Notes: generated by a model from the letters alone, not told the origin. 64,000 bases of DNA from an uncultured Lachnobacterium sp. (GCA_900546625.1 URDU01000009.1:39338-103337); one strand, 5' to 3'; numbered from the stretch's first letter, positions 18,488 through 27,178 are shown. A program made the numbers and translations.

Positions 18488-19498
18488 TTATCTAAAAATT
18501 TTTTTTATAATCATCCTTAACCATGCGATAATCCACACCAATAAAAAAGATTTGCTTTTAAAAGCCCAATTATAAACGATACATTCAAAGTTTCCCTTAC
18601 ATGATATTTGAAAAATATCGTTTTTATTAATATCCTCTTTAATATCATTTATTATCGTCCTACAATCTTTCAAATCATTTAAATAACCCTGCACAACCAA
18701 AATGGAACTCACATAATAATATTTCATAATTGAGGTATAAGCTAAATCATCACTAACATTTAATTCTTTTAGAAAATCAAGTGATGCCTTCCATAAAAAT
18801 AAATTATTATTGATTCTTTTTCTAGTATAATTTTTAGTCAATGATTCATCCTTATTAATCTTATAATTATATAAAGCTTTATCAATAACAACACTCGTAA
18901 TATTATTTTTTAAATAATCATAATTAAATAACATATCCTCCCCAATATTTACATTTTCTTTAAACTTTACACCACTTTGTTCAATTATACTTCTCCTAAA
19001 CATTTTCGCGCACGGCGATAAATACGATTTTGACTCATATAAAATGTGAAAACTTTTTTCAAATTCTTCTTGATTATTTACACTATTAATATGGGGAATC
19101 ATGTCAATAGTTTTCACTTTTTTATTATTTAAATAGCACATTTTAATACCACATATTGACATTCCATAATTTCCACTTTCCAAAGCTTCTACCAATTCTT
19201 CAATCATACAATCTTCAATGATATCGTCACTATCAACAAATGAAATATATTCCCCATCTGAATTCTCTATTCCAATATTTCTAGCAACTGATACCCCTGA
19301 ATTATCAATAGTTATAATTTTATTATCTCGATTAAATTCAAATGACTTCACAATATTTAAACTATTATCCGTAGAACCATCATTTACAATTATAATCTCA
19401 ATATTTTCATAAGTTTGTTGGCATACTGATCTTATGGTTTCAAATATATATTTTTCTGCATTATAAACTGGTATTATAATAGAAACTTTTTTTTTCAT
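18488..19498 (-). CDS. Family 2 glycosyltransferase
   Basis: Glycosyltransferase of 336 residues with N-terminal VSIIIPVYNAEKYIFETI, IVNDGSTDNS and the DXD-type motif SFVDSDDIIED near residue 90. The start is taken at the ATG at 19498, which has GGAG 6 nt upstream; an upstream in-frame TTG has none. The C-terminus ends in a basic hydrophobic helix (LVWIIAWLRMIIKKIFR) that probably holds it on the membrane. It lies in the AT-rich core of the locus, 30 bp after the previous glycosyltransferase gene. Confidence 0.9.
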   Translation of the reverse strand: MKKKVSIIIPVYNAEKYIFETIRSVCQQTYENIEIIIVNDGSTDNSLNIVKSFEFNRDNKIITIDNSGVSVARNIGIENSDGEYISFVDSDDIIEDCMIEELVEALESGNYGMSICGIKMCYLNNKKVKTIDMIPHINSVNNQEEFEKSFHILYESKSYLSPCAKMFRRSIIEQSGVKFKENVNIGEDMLFNYDYLKNNITSVVIDKALYNYKINKDESLTKNYTRKRINNNLFLWKASLDFLKELNVSDDLAYTSIMKYYYVSSILVVQGYLNDLKDCRTIINDIKEDINKNDIFQISCKGNFECIVYNWAFKSKSFLLVWIIAWLRMIIKKIFR

Positions 19499-19528
19499 AT
19501 ACATCTCCAATATACTTTTTTAAACTAA

Positions 19529-20335
19529 TTAATATAAGTTTACCGTTATATTATTTTCATTCTTACGTTCCTTATCAAAAATCCATCCATACTTATTAAA
19601 ATATTTACAAGCAGATTTGATGTGTTCCATCAAAAGTTTTTTATTCTTATACGATGCTCTAGCATGATCATGAATTATTGTCGCATAAGGATAAAAAACA
19701 GTTTTTCCTACTCTATGCAATCTGCGCATCAAATCAAAATCTTCGCAATACATAAAGAATCTCTCATCAAAGTACAGTTCATTTTCTTCCAAGGTTTTTG
19801 TTCTCATAAACATAAAACAACCTGACAGACATGGAGGATTCATAATTTTATCGTATCCACTATCTTTTAATATGTATCTGTCATTCATCTTTTTAAAAAT
19901 TCCTTTATTCGGAAGAAATCTTCTAAATATCAAATCAAATGGAGTCGGTAAGAGCTTGCATAAGTACTGAAGTTCTCCATTAGGATATGTCACTTTAGGT
20001 AACATATAAACCACATCTTCATTTAAATCTGCATATTTTTCTAATTCGTCTATCACGCTACTCTCAAATACCAAATCTGGATTTAAAACAACATGATACT
20101 TAGATTTTTCTTTAATTGCTTTTTGTATTCCTATATTGTGTCCAGAACCATATCCTATGTTTTTTCCGACATATATATAATCAATATATTCATTATCATC
20201 ATATATCGAGGTACATTTATTGCTTGAATTATCAATTAAATACAATCTTCTTTCAGTTTCCGGACTGTAGCTTTCAATGACTCTTTTTAGTAACCTTATA
20301 TCAGTGTTGTACAAAACAATCGACGCTGTAATCAT
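19529..20335 (-). CDS. Rhamnosyltransferase-like family 2 glycosyltransferase
   Basis: GT2 enzyme of 268 residues resembling WbbL/RfbF-type rhamnosyltransferases: ITASIVLYNTD start, IDNSSN, the GYGSGHNIGI loop, LNPDL as the metal motif, and the late FMYCEDFDLMRR helix typical of that branch. It probably adds the second sugar after the priming transferase. Its ATG overlaps the stop of the upstream priming transferase gene by 4 bp, a sign of translational coupling. Donor specificity is inference from family resemblance only. Confidence 0.88.
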   Translation of the reverse strand: MITASIVLYNTDIRLLKRVIESYSPETERRLYLIDNSSNKCTSIYDDNEYIDYIYVGKNIGYGSGHNIGIQKAIKEKSKYHVVLNPDLVFESSVIDELEKYADLNEDVVYMLPKVTYPNGELQYLCKLLPTPFDLIFRRFLPNKGIFKKMNDRYILKDSGYDKIMNPPCLSGCFMFMRTKTLEENELYFDERFFMYCEDFDLMRRLHRVGKTVFYPYATIIHDHARASYKNKKLLMEHIKSACKYFNKYGWIFDKERKNENNITVNLY

Positions 20336-21747
20336 TTTCCTTCACACCTCTCTGCATTGATCATGGAATTAGCTACAACACCATCATGCATCTCTTTTCC
20401 TCTTTCTTCACTAAAGCCCTCTGTGCTTTCCTTCTGAAAGATTATCTTTACAGTTTCAAATAATATCTGTATATCCAGTACCAGCGAATAGTTAGTTATG
20501 TAAAACAAATCTAGCTTCAATTTATCCAATGCTGTTGTATTATACTTTCCATATACCTGAGCATATCCGGTCAAGCCACCTTTTACCTTAAGACGTAGTG
20601 GCCACTCTGGGATATCCTCTGCATACATTTCGTCATGCTCCCATCTCTCAGGACGTGGGCCGACTATGGACATATCACCTTTAAAAATGTTTAGTAGCTG
20701 TGGAAGCTCATCAATTCTTGTTGCTCTAATGATATTTCCAACTTTTGTAATTCTGTCATCCTTCTCTCCTGCCGGATGTGGACGACCATCCTTTTCTGCA
20801 TCTACTATCATTGAACGGAATTTGAGTATCATAAATCTCTTTCCATTCAATGTTACCCTTTCCTGCTTAAAAAATACCGGTCCTCCATCTTCTGCATGGA
20901 TAGCTATTGATACAATCAGTAATACCGGACTCAGTATTACTATTGCTATTCCGGATAAAAAAACATCAAAAAATCTTTTCCAGAATAACTGCGCCTTTGA
21001 TAATCCAATATTTTTGCACAGGCAAAGTGGTGTATCAAACAAATTCAATTCTTCTGAACTTCTCGCTATAATGTCTGAAATTTTTGGTGTAAAATACACT
21101 CGTTTATTCTGTTCATAACATTTTTTTAATATCTCATTTCTATCATCACTTGGGATATCGTTTATTAGTATTGCATCAAAGTTATCAAATTCTTTAAAAA
21201 TCTTTTCAAGACCTTCAGAGTAATGTATCAATTTTGCCACATGATACTTATCACTACGCGAGCTAACCTTATCGCACAGACCATTTTGATATTCACCAAA
21301 TATTTCCAACACTTCCAATGCTGGGAAGTGCTTTCTATATATGTCCACCAAGACTATCACCAGAATTGCCAGCAAAACCGATTGAACTGCAGCCATCGCG
21401 ACATACATAATCAACAATTCTCCAAAAAATCTGAATTGTCCGGTCACGGCCATTGATACAAATATCTGAAATACGGCTACAGTGAATGTTGTCATAACCT
21501 GTGACATTATCAGATTTGTTTTTCTGTCTACGCCTATCTTGAATGCTCTCAAGTATCTGCCCATCAGTAAATACAGGATCAAATATATTCCTATAGACAT
21601 TGCAAGATTTGCTGTTCCAAGCAAATGTCCTGTCACATTATTTTCTTTTGCGAAGTTGTACCACACTATGCCATATATCAATGTCACAACTGCTGCAAAA
21701 ATTACTGCACACATATATCTGTAATAGTATTTTCCTTCTTTTTTCAT
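20332..21747 (-). CDS. Undecaprenyl-phosphate sugar phosphotransferase (priming enzyme)
   Basis: Polyprenyl-phosphate hexose-1-phosphate transferase of 471 residues that starts repeat-unit synthesis on undecaprenyl phosphate. Four or five N-terminal membrane segments (to about residue 145) and a nucleotide-binding-like middle domain lead to the catalytic bacterial sugar transferase domain: KRFFDVFLSGIAIVILSPV, ILKFRSM, ATRIDELPQLLNIFKGDMS, IVGPRPE and VKGGLTGYAQV. This is the WbaP/CpsE family. It is the first polysaccharide gene in the leftward unit, and GGGAGAAAG before ATG lies in the 9-bp gap to the helicase gene. Confidence 0.95.
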   Translation of the reverse strand: MKKEGKYYYRYMCAVIFAAVVTLIYGIVWYNFAKENNVTGHLLGTANLAMSIGIYLILYLLMGRYLRAFKIGVDRKTNLIMSQVMTTFTVAVFQIFVSMAVTGQFRFFGELLIMYVAMAAVQSVLLAILVIVLVDIYRKHFPALEVLEIFGEYQNGLCDKVSSRSDKYHVAKLIHYSEGLEKIFKEFDNFDAILINDIPSDDRNEILKKCYEQNKRVYFTPKISDIIARSSEELNLFDTPLCLCKNIGLSKAQLFWKRFFDVFLSGIAIVILSPVLLIVSIAIHAEDGGPVFFKQERVTLNGKRFMILKFRSMIVDAEKDGRPHPAGEKDDRITKVGNIIRATRIDELPQLLNIFKGDMSIVGPRPERWEHDEMYAEDIPEWPLRLKVKGGLTGYAQVYGKYNTTALDKLKLDLFYITNYSLVLDIQILFETVKIIFQKESTEGFSEERGKEMHDGVVANSMINAERCEGK

Positions 21748-21756
21748 CTTTCTCCC

Positions 21757-23886
21757 TTACTTCCAATCCATCCCTATACTGTCGAGCATTGCTATTCTGC
21801 TCTCGTCCAGCATCATCCCTGATGACTTTGGATTTTTTCTTTTACTTCGTATATTTGATATCCATCTGCCCAGCTTCACTCCATCCACACAATATGCCAC
21901 CGGGATGTTGAGATTGCCGTGCTCGGTGTAGTATTCCTTTGCCAGCTCATACTTGCTGTTCCACACCGTATTGTTGGTGTTTTCCAGATTGATGCCCAGC
22001 TTTTTGAGCTGTGCTTTCTGCTCATCGGTCAGTGTTTCCACTCTCATTTTCCTGCCACTCTTTCCATTCTTGATGGATGAAAGCCAGTTGCCGAGTGCCA
22101 CACCGTCCTCGGTGACATACCTTACCGGTATGTGCAAATCACCTGTTTCTTCATAATATTTCTTTGCAGCACTGATATAGACATCCCATATCTCGCTGTT
22201 TTTGTCCCAGATCATGCCAAGAGCTTCGAGCTTTTTGAGCTGTTCTTTGTTGAGTACTGCTTCCCTGCCCTTTTTCTTGGCTGACACACGGATGTTATTG
22301 ATCCATTTGCCCAACGGATATCCGCTTTCTGTGACATATCTTGACTTGATATCCAGATTTCCATGCTGCTCATGATATTTTTCCAGCTCTTCATAGGCTG
22401 TATCAAAGCTGTTTTTCCTGACATTCCATATCATGCCTATCAGGTTCAGCTTTTCTATCTTGTCTGCGGTGAGTCCTCCGGCTATCTTGCCTGAGTACAC
22501 CTTGCGCTGTGTCTGTATCCAGCTTCCCAGTGTCAGACCATCGTCTGTCACATAGTCCTTCGGCACCTTGAGGTTGCCATTGTCTCTGTGGTATGCACAG
22601 GCTGCCAGATAGTAGTTGTCCCAGGTTGATGACAGACTGCTCTGCAACTGTCCGAATAGCTGACGGCATTCCTTCACTTCGTCGTATATTCGGAATCTGT
22701 CCTTGAACTTTTCTCTCTCCACCTGTGTACATGGCATGAGCGAGAATGCCTGGTCTATCTCTTCTGTCAGACAATCGATGCTGTAGAGGCTCTCGAAGTT
22801 GTCCACCAGATCAAATATGATTGGTGTCTTATTTGTGCCTGCCGAGAGGCATCTGCCTATCTGCTGCATATAGATGATCGGTGATACCGTCGGTCGAAGC
22901 AGTATGACTCCGTCCACATCATCCACATGTACGCCCTCGTTCAACATATCTATACAGTACAAGAGCTTTAGATGTTCACTCTTATCTGCTTTAAATTCTG
23001 CAAATGCCTTTGAGGTCTCCGGGTTGCTGTAGTACGCCACATATCTGTGTGGACTCCTGTCCACATTGTCAAACCACTCGTGCATATGCTCTGTCATCTC
23101 ATCCATATGCTCACGGCTGGAGCAGAATACGATGTACTTGCCATGCATTTTTCCTTCCATGCGCATATGCTTTTCAAAGATTTTGTCAGGTCCGTCCGCT
23201 TTTTCCAGTGCACGGCGCAGTTGTTCGAGCAGCTCCATGTTCTGTCTGACGCTGCTTCGGCTCTCCATTGCCTGTATGCGCTGTTTGAGCTTCTTTAGCT
23301 CATCGCCATAGGAGTACATCGCCATGACGTACTTTGGTGTGGAGAGTATACCCTTCGCCATTGCTTCGCCCAGTGTCATCTCTGATGCTACGCAGCCGTC
23401 GAATATTTCCTCTGCCATATCTCTCTGATTATCGAGATAGCGTATGTTGGTGGCTGACAGTCCCAGTATTTTTGCTGTTTTATGAGCATCCAACAGCTTT
23501 TTGACGCTCTTTCCCCATTCTGCCGCGCCACATCTGTGAAACTCATCGAGTACGATGTAGTCCGGCTGTATTTTCTCTATCAGCTCCTCATTGTGCATGA
23601 GCTTGCTGTATGAGATAAATGTGATATTGTCCGGGGATTGTATTTGTTTGTCTGATGAATCAGGCTTCATAAGCTTCTGCAGATTCTCAAGCTGCGTATG
23701 ATATATATAGCTGCTTGGCGCCAGCCAGTACACACTCGCCTGCGGATGCTCCACCGCCAGCTTAAACGCTATGAGCGACTTGCCTGTTCCGGTAGGATGT
23801 ATAATAGCTGCCTTTCCGGTCTCAGCCATCATAGAAATGGCTGCTTCATATGCCTTTTGATTGTGCTCAAAGAGTTCTAATTTCAT
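21757..23886 (-). CDS. DEAD/DEAH-type helicase with four helicase-associated (HA) repeats
   Basis: Superfamily 2 helicase of 709 residues. Motif I is PTGTGKS, motif II is the variant DEFH (VLDEFHRCGA), motif III SAT is in LGLSATN, and motif VI is in MQQIGRCLSAGT. The C-terminal 330 residues hold four copies of the HA domain, each with a GNL(K/D/N) core and LG.W closing motif, as in helicases of restriction-like or mobile-element loci in gut Firmicutes. The start is taken at 23886, where AGGAAGG lies about 10 nt upstream. The stop is 9 bp from the priming transferase start, so the helicase and polysaccharide genes likely share a transcript. Upstream lies a segment flanked by perfect inverted repeats. 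Its role is unknown; defence or DNA repair are possible. Confidence 0.88.
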   Translation of the reverse strand: MKLELFEHNQKAYEAAISMMAETGKAAIIHPTGTGKSLIAFKLAVEHPQASVYWLAPSSYIYHTQLENLQKLMKPDSSDKQIQSPDNITFISYSKLMHNEELIEKIQPDYIVLDEFHRCGAAEWGKSVKKLLDAHKTAKILGLSATNIRYLDNQRDMAEEIFDGCVASEMTLGEAMAKGILSTPKYVMAMYSYGDELKKLKQRIQAMESRSSVRQNMELLEQLRRALEKADGPDKIFEKHMRMEGKMHGKYIVFCSSREHMDEMTEHMHEWFDNVDRSPHRYVAYYSNPETSKAFAEFKADKSEHLKLLYCIDMLNEGVHVDDVDGVILLRPTVSPIIYMQQIGRCLSAGTNKTPIIFDLVDNFESLYSIDCLTEEIDQAFSLMPCTQVEREKFKDRFRIYDEVKECRQLFGQLQSSLSSTWDNYYLAACAYHRDNGNLKVPKDYVTDDGLTLGSWIQTQRKVYSGKIAGGLTADKIEKLNLIGMIWNVRKNSFDTAYEELEKYHEQHGNLDIKSRYVTESGYPLGKWINNIRVSAKKKGREAVLNKEQLKKLEALGMIWDKNSEIWDVYISAAKKYYEETGDLHIPVRYVTEDGVALGNWLSSIKNGKSGRKMRVETLTDEQKAQLKKLGINLENTNNTVWNSKYELAKEYYTEHGNLNIPVAYCVDGVKLGRWISNIRSKRKNPKSSGMMLDESRIAMLDSIGMDWK

Positions 23887-23908
23887 GGCATCATGACCTT
23901 CCTGCGGG

Positions 23909-23936
23909 TACCACATAATAAACATTATGTGGTAAA
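23909..23936. repeat. Left copy of a 28-bp inverted repeat (itself palindromic)
   Basis: TACCACATAAT, AAAC and ATTATGTGGTA, plus AA on the inner side. The same 28 bp occurs in inverted orientation at 24107-24134, so the pair flanks a 170-bp segment. Each copy is also an 11-bp-arm palindrome. This copy lies 22 bp upstream of the helicase start codon and would fold as a hairpin in its leader. Confidence 0.9.
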
Positions 23937-23993
23937 GAATCGAGGATTTATCAGCCTTATAAGGTGTCTAAAGCACCGCTAAATTGTATAATT

Positions 23994-24087
23994 ATTATCA
24001 AATGGATACATTTTTCTTGTCATGATTTGACAAAAAAGAATTTTATATGACTAAATTCTTTGTTTTTTAACCGTAAAGTGGTAGAAT
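23994..24087. promoter_or_regulatory. Candidate divergent promoters inside the inverted-repeat-flanked segment
   Basis: Leftward: -35 ATGACA (24018-24023), 18-bp spacer, -10 GATAAT (23994-23999), pointing to the helicase and polysaccharide genes. Rightward: TAGAAT (24082-24087) with TTGTTT 16 bp upstream, and a perfect TTGACA at 24027-24032 that lacks a good -10. The palindrome TTGTCA-tgatt-TGACAA (24017-24033) covers the -35 regions and could be an operator. The rest of 23937-24106 shows no reading frame. Confidence 0.45.
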
Positions 24088-24106
24088 AATAGAGATGAAT
24101 TTGAAA

Positions 24107-24134
24107 TTTACCACATAATGTTTATTATGTGGTA
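24107..24134. repeat. Right copy of the 28-bp inverted repeat
   Basis: Exact reverse complement of 23909-23936. In the rightward direction its 11-bp hairpin is followed at once by TTTTTT (24135-24140), so it also looks like an intrinsic terminator for any rightward transcript from the flanked segment. Confidence 0.9.
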
Positions 24135-24165
24135 TTTTTTATGCTTAAATACGGAAAAAGGCAGA

Positions 24166-24389
24166 CTCGCGGATATACTTCCGGCTCGTCGATTTATGAA
24201 GCACACTAGTGGCTGTTAGAATTGTATTTGTAACGCAACAATGCCCCGGCACGGATGCCGGGGCAAGGAGGAAACACGCCATGGACGGCGTGTTCCGACG
24301 GTTGTGTCACTCTTTCACAACCTAAATATACAATTCTTACAGCCACTTGTGTGCGGAATTATGAGACGAGCCGGGAGCATATCCGCGAG
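24166..24389 (+). other. Structured 224-bp inverted-repeat element between fba and the helicase gene
   Basis: Arms 24166-24227 and 24328-24389 pair as an imperfect 62-bp stem: two blocks of about 25 bp near-perfect pairing (from CTCGCGGATAT and ending AGAATTGTAT) around a 10-nt unpaired loop. The apical 100 nt hold three hairpins: GCCCCGGC-ACGGAT-GCCGGGGC (24243-24264), AACACGCC-ATGGAC-GGCGTGTT (24273-24294) and GGTTGTG/CACAACC (24300-24322). A perfect AAGGAGG (24265-24271) lies between the first two. No transposase gene is inside. It could be a small non-autonomous mobile element, a structured RNA, or both. Orientation is assigned from the ribosome site and is uncertain. Confidence 0.7.
24281..24325 (+). 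CDS. Possible 14-residue leader peptide in the structured element
   Basis: AAGGAGG lies 9 nt before an ATG that encodes MDGVFRRLCHSFTT and stops with TAA. The ATG is in the hexaloop of the second hairpin, and the last codons form the third hairpin, so translation and folding would exclude each other. The ribosome site and position are seen; that the peptide is made is inference, and chance is possible for so short a frame. Confidence 0.3.
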   Translation: MDGVFRRLCHSFTT

Positions 24390-24424
24390 CTTGTCGCACC
24401 ACCACACACTAAATTATGGCAATA

Positions 24425-25291
24425 TTATTCAGCCTTTCCAACTGATCCGAAAAGCTCCATCTTCTCCTTAACTGTTGCCTTGATAGCCTCAGCACCTGGA
24501 GCAAGAAGCTTACGAGGGTCAAATCCCTTGCCCTCAAGATCCTTTCCGGCCTCGATGTATTTACGTGTTGCATCTGCGAATGAAAGCTGGCACTCTGTGT
24601 TAACGTTGATCTTAGATACTCCAAGGTCGATTGCTTTCTTGATCATATCAGCCGGGATTCCTGTACCACCGTGAAGTACTAATGGCATAACACCTGTCTT
24701 CTGCTGGATAGCATCAAGAGTCTCAAAGCTGAGTCCCTGCCAGTTTGCTGGATATTTTCCGTGGATGTTTCCGATTCCTGCTGCAAGCATATCTACACCA
24801 AGATCAGCAACTCTCTTGCACTCGTCTGGATCTGCGCACTCGCCCATTCCAACAACTCCGTCTTCCTCGCCACCGATTGAACCAACTTCAGCCTCGATAG
24901 ACATGCCCATTGCATGAGCAACTGCTACTAACTCTTTTGTCTTTGCAACGTTCTCATCGATTGGATAATGAGATCCGTCGAACATGATTGATGTGAAGCC
25001 GGCCTTGATGCACTTGTAGCATCCTTCGTATGTGCCGTGATCAAGGTGAAGTGCTACAGGTACTGTGATACCGAGCTCGTCATGCATAGCCTTAACCATT
25101 GCTGCTACTGTACCGAAGCCTGTCATGTACTTTCCGGCACCCTCAGATACACCAAGGATTACAGGGCTCTTAAGCTCCTCTGCTGTTAAAAGTACTGATT
25201 TTGTCCACTCAAGGTTGTTGATGTTGAACTGACCTACTGCGTAATGTCCTTCTTTTGCTTTCTTAAGCATTTCTGTTGCAGATACTAACAT
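24425..25291 (-). CDS. fba: Class II fructose-1,6-bisphosphate aldolase
   Basis: Zinc-dependent aldolase of glycolysis, 288 residues, cytosolic. Class II marks are visible: GQFNINNLEW at the N-terminus, LHLDHG (catalytic and Zn ligands), SIMFDGSHYPIDEN, EAEVGSIGGEEDG, IGNIHGKYP (Zn ligand His) and LHGGTGIP. AGGAGG lies 7 nt before ATG. A strong -10 (TATAAT on the minus strand, 25325-25330) is upstream, so it is a separate transcript from the lipid kinase gene. No T-run terminator follows; the transcript would run into the structured element at 24166-24389. Confidence 0.96.
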   Translation of the reverse strand: MLVSATEMLKKAKEGHYAVGQFNINNLEWTKSVLLTAEELKSPVILGVSEGAGKYMTGFGTVAAMVKAMHDELGITVPVALHLDHGTYEGCYKCIKAGFTSIMFDGSHYPIDENVAKTKELVAVAHAMGMSIEAEVGSIGGEEDGVVGMGECADPDECKRVADLGVDMLAAGIGNIHGKYPANWQGLSFETLDAIQQKTGVMPLVLHGGTGIPADMIKKAIDLGVSKINVNTECQLSFADATRKYIEAGKDLEGKGFDPRKLLAPGAEAIKATVKEKMELFGSVGKAE

Positions 25292-25422
25292 ATTTTTTCC
25301 TCCTGTTAATTAAAAGCTAATGTTATTATATTACATAACCTTATAAAAATAAAGTTAAATTTTTAACACAATCAGACAAAAAATTGTGTACTATTACTAT
25401 TTTATGTCCGATTTTGTGTTTG

Positions 25423-26307
25423 TCAGCACATAATGGTAATCTGTTTGTTCAGATTTGTGATGGTCAGATCCGTGTGGCTGCCGCCATATTCTCCGTCGAG
25501 AGTCCACGGTACCTCCTCATCGCTCTCCACATGCATCTCACTGGTCTTGAAGGAGTAGATGAGCTCATTGTCATTTTCACGGTTTGTAAGCCCCGCAAGT
25601 ATCTTGTTGAGCTCGATCGGGTTCTTTGGATTCTTGATGAGTGTCACCTCGAAAAGGCCGTCGTCAAGCAGCACGTCCGGACCGGATATGCCCTTGAAGC
25701 CTCCTACCGAAAGGGAATTTGTCACCATGCCAAATATAAACTCATCCTCTATTGTCTCACCGTCATGGCTCACCTTCATCCTGTACGAGGTGATATCCAT
25801 CAGGTGCTTTGCGCCTTCCAAAATATATGCGGCGTGTCCCAGTATATTCTTCATCTGCTGCGAGGTCTGGTAGGATACCTCTGTAAAAAGTCCAAAGGCT
25901 GCGACATATACGAAGGTATCTCCGTTGAAGCCTCCCACATCACACGGGAACGGAGTGCCGTTTACGGCAACTCTTGCGGCCTCCTCCATATTTTTGGGTA
26001 TGCCGAGAGAGTTTGCAAAGTCATTGGTGCTGCCCGCAGGGATGTATCCTATCGGCACATTTACCTCGCTTTGCTCCATGCCGGTCACTACCTCATCGAG
26101 TGTGCCGTCTCCTCCGCTGCACACTACAAGGTCATACTTTTTAGCCTTTTTCCTGACCTTTTTTATGGCATCTCCCTGACACTGTGTAGGATAAATGGTG
26201 ATTTTGTATCCGGCCTTTGTCATGATGTCCACGATATTTACCAGATGCTCCTTTATGAGCCCCTTGCCTGATTTGGGATTAAATACAAATAAAAGCTTTT
26301 TCTTCAT
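25423..26307 (-). CDS. Diacylglycerol/lipid kinase family protein (YegS/DgkB type)
   Basis: Kinase of 294 residues that phosphorylates a membrane lipid, probably diacylglycerol, for recycling into phospholipid or lipoteichoic acid turnover. NPKSGKG near residue 10 and the nucleotide motif CSGGDGTLDEVV near residue 63 define the DAGK catalytic domain, followed by IPAGSTNDFA and the C-terminal beta-sandwich domain with LDGEYGG. The start codon directly follows the whiA stop, with GGAGG inside the whiA end. This is the last gene of the hprK-to-whiA unit. Confidence 0.93.
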   Translation of the reverse strand: MKKKLLFVFNPKSGKGLIKEHLVNIVDIMTKAGYKITIYPTQCQGDAIKKVRKKAKKYDLVVCSGGDGTLDEVVTGMEQSEVNVPIGYIPAGSTNDFANSLGIPKNMEEAARVAVNGTPFPCDVGGFNGDTFVYVAAFGLFTEVSYQTSQQMKNILGHAAYILEGAKHLMDITSYRMKVSHDGETIEDEFIFGMVTNSLSVGGFKGISGPDVLLDDGLFEVTLIKNPKNPIELNKILAGLTNRENDNELIYSFKTSEMHVESDEEVPWTLDGEYGGSHTDLTITNLNKQITIMC

Positions 26308-27177
26308 CTATCTCAGTTCCTCCGCGATCGCCGATAATTTTCTAAGCCTGTGGTTGACTCCCGATTTGCCCATTGGCGGGTCCAGATATCCTCCGAGCTC
26401 CTTTAGCGGTGCATCCGGATATTCGAGCCGAAGCAGCGCCATCTCACGAAGCTGCGCCGGCAAATCATCGAGCCCTCTCATTTTCTGTATCAGTCTGATA
26501 TCCTCTATCTGCTTTACAGCCGCATTCACAGTCTTGCTGATGTTTGCGGTCTCGCAGTTTACTTTACGGTTTACACTGTTTCGCATTTCCTTTAATATGC
26601 GCACATTTTCCAGCTTCATGAGTGACACATACGCCTCCATGATGTTGAGACTGTCCACGATGTGGGCGCCCTCCTTTATGTACACTACATAGTGACCCTT
26701 GCGCTCCACTATCTTGGCATCCGTATCAAAGCCGCACAAGAGCTCCTGAAGCTGCTTTGCCTGCTCCTGTGTATGGCACACTATCTCAAAATGGTATGCT
26801 TTGTTGGGATCACTTATCGAGCCTGCCGCCATAAAAGCTCCTCTGATAAAGGCTCTCTTGCAGCAGGTCTGCATCAGAAGCAGTCCGTCTGTGGTCTGTC
26901 TGTTGACAGGCTGTGCCGTGATTTTAAGCGCTGCAAGTATCTTACTTGTTTCCTGCTCATCCAGCGCCTTTGTGGTATCTGTGCCAAAGGCACGCTTCAT
27001 AAGTGTTGCATATTTATTTAAAAGCAGCAGGTTTTCGGTGTCTAGCTCAAGGCTGTTTGTTTTTTCATTGATACGGCCCGAGAGCTCTATGATGCCTGCA
27101 AGCTCAGCTAGCTGACAGTGCCTGCTTTTTGATATCTGCTTTGCCAGCTCTTCCTTTACATCACTGGAAAATGACAT
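26308..27177 (-). CDS. whiA: Sporulation/cell-division regulator WhiA
   Basis: DNA-binding protein of 289 residues with an N-terminal degenerate LAGLIDADG homing-endonuclease fold (FIRGAFMAAGSISDPNKAYHFE) and a C-terminal helix-turn-helix (LREMALLRLEYPDAPLKELGGYLDPPMGKSGVNHRLRKL). In Gram-positives it influences cell division, and it is essential for sporulation septation in Streptomyces. It follows rapZ after 1 bp, the standard Firmicutes rapZ-whiA pair. Confidence 0.97.
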   Translation of the reverse strand: MSFSSDVKEELAKQISKSRHCQLAELAGIIELSGRINEKTNSLELDTENLLLLNKYATLMKRAFGTDTTKALDEQETSKILAALKITAQPVNRQTTDGLLLMQTCCKRAFIRGAFMAAGSISDPNKAYHFEIVCHTQEQAKQLQELLCGFDTDAKIVERKGHYVVYIKEGAHIVDSLNIMEAYVSLMKLENVRILKEMRNSVNRKVNCETANISKTVNAAVKQIEDIRLIQKMRGLDDLPAQLREMALLRLEYPDAPLKELGGYLDPPMGKSGVNHRLRKLSAIAEELR

Positions 27178-27178
27178 G

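Noticed and set aside
23909..24134. Terminal inverted repeats of an insertion sequence
   Set aside because: There is no transposase frame inside and the bases flanking the repeats show no target-site duplication; kept as a repeat pair instead.
24241..24674. Frames of 76 and 139 codons crossing the structured element and the fba 3' end
   Set aside because: They run over the inverted-repeat arms and into antisense fba; no domain pattern and no ribosome site for the longer one.
25384..26271. Open frame of 295 codons on the plus strand
   Set aside because: It lies antisense to the lipid kinase gene, which has clear family motifs; the antisense product matches nothing I know.
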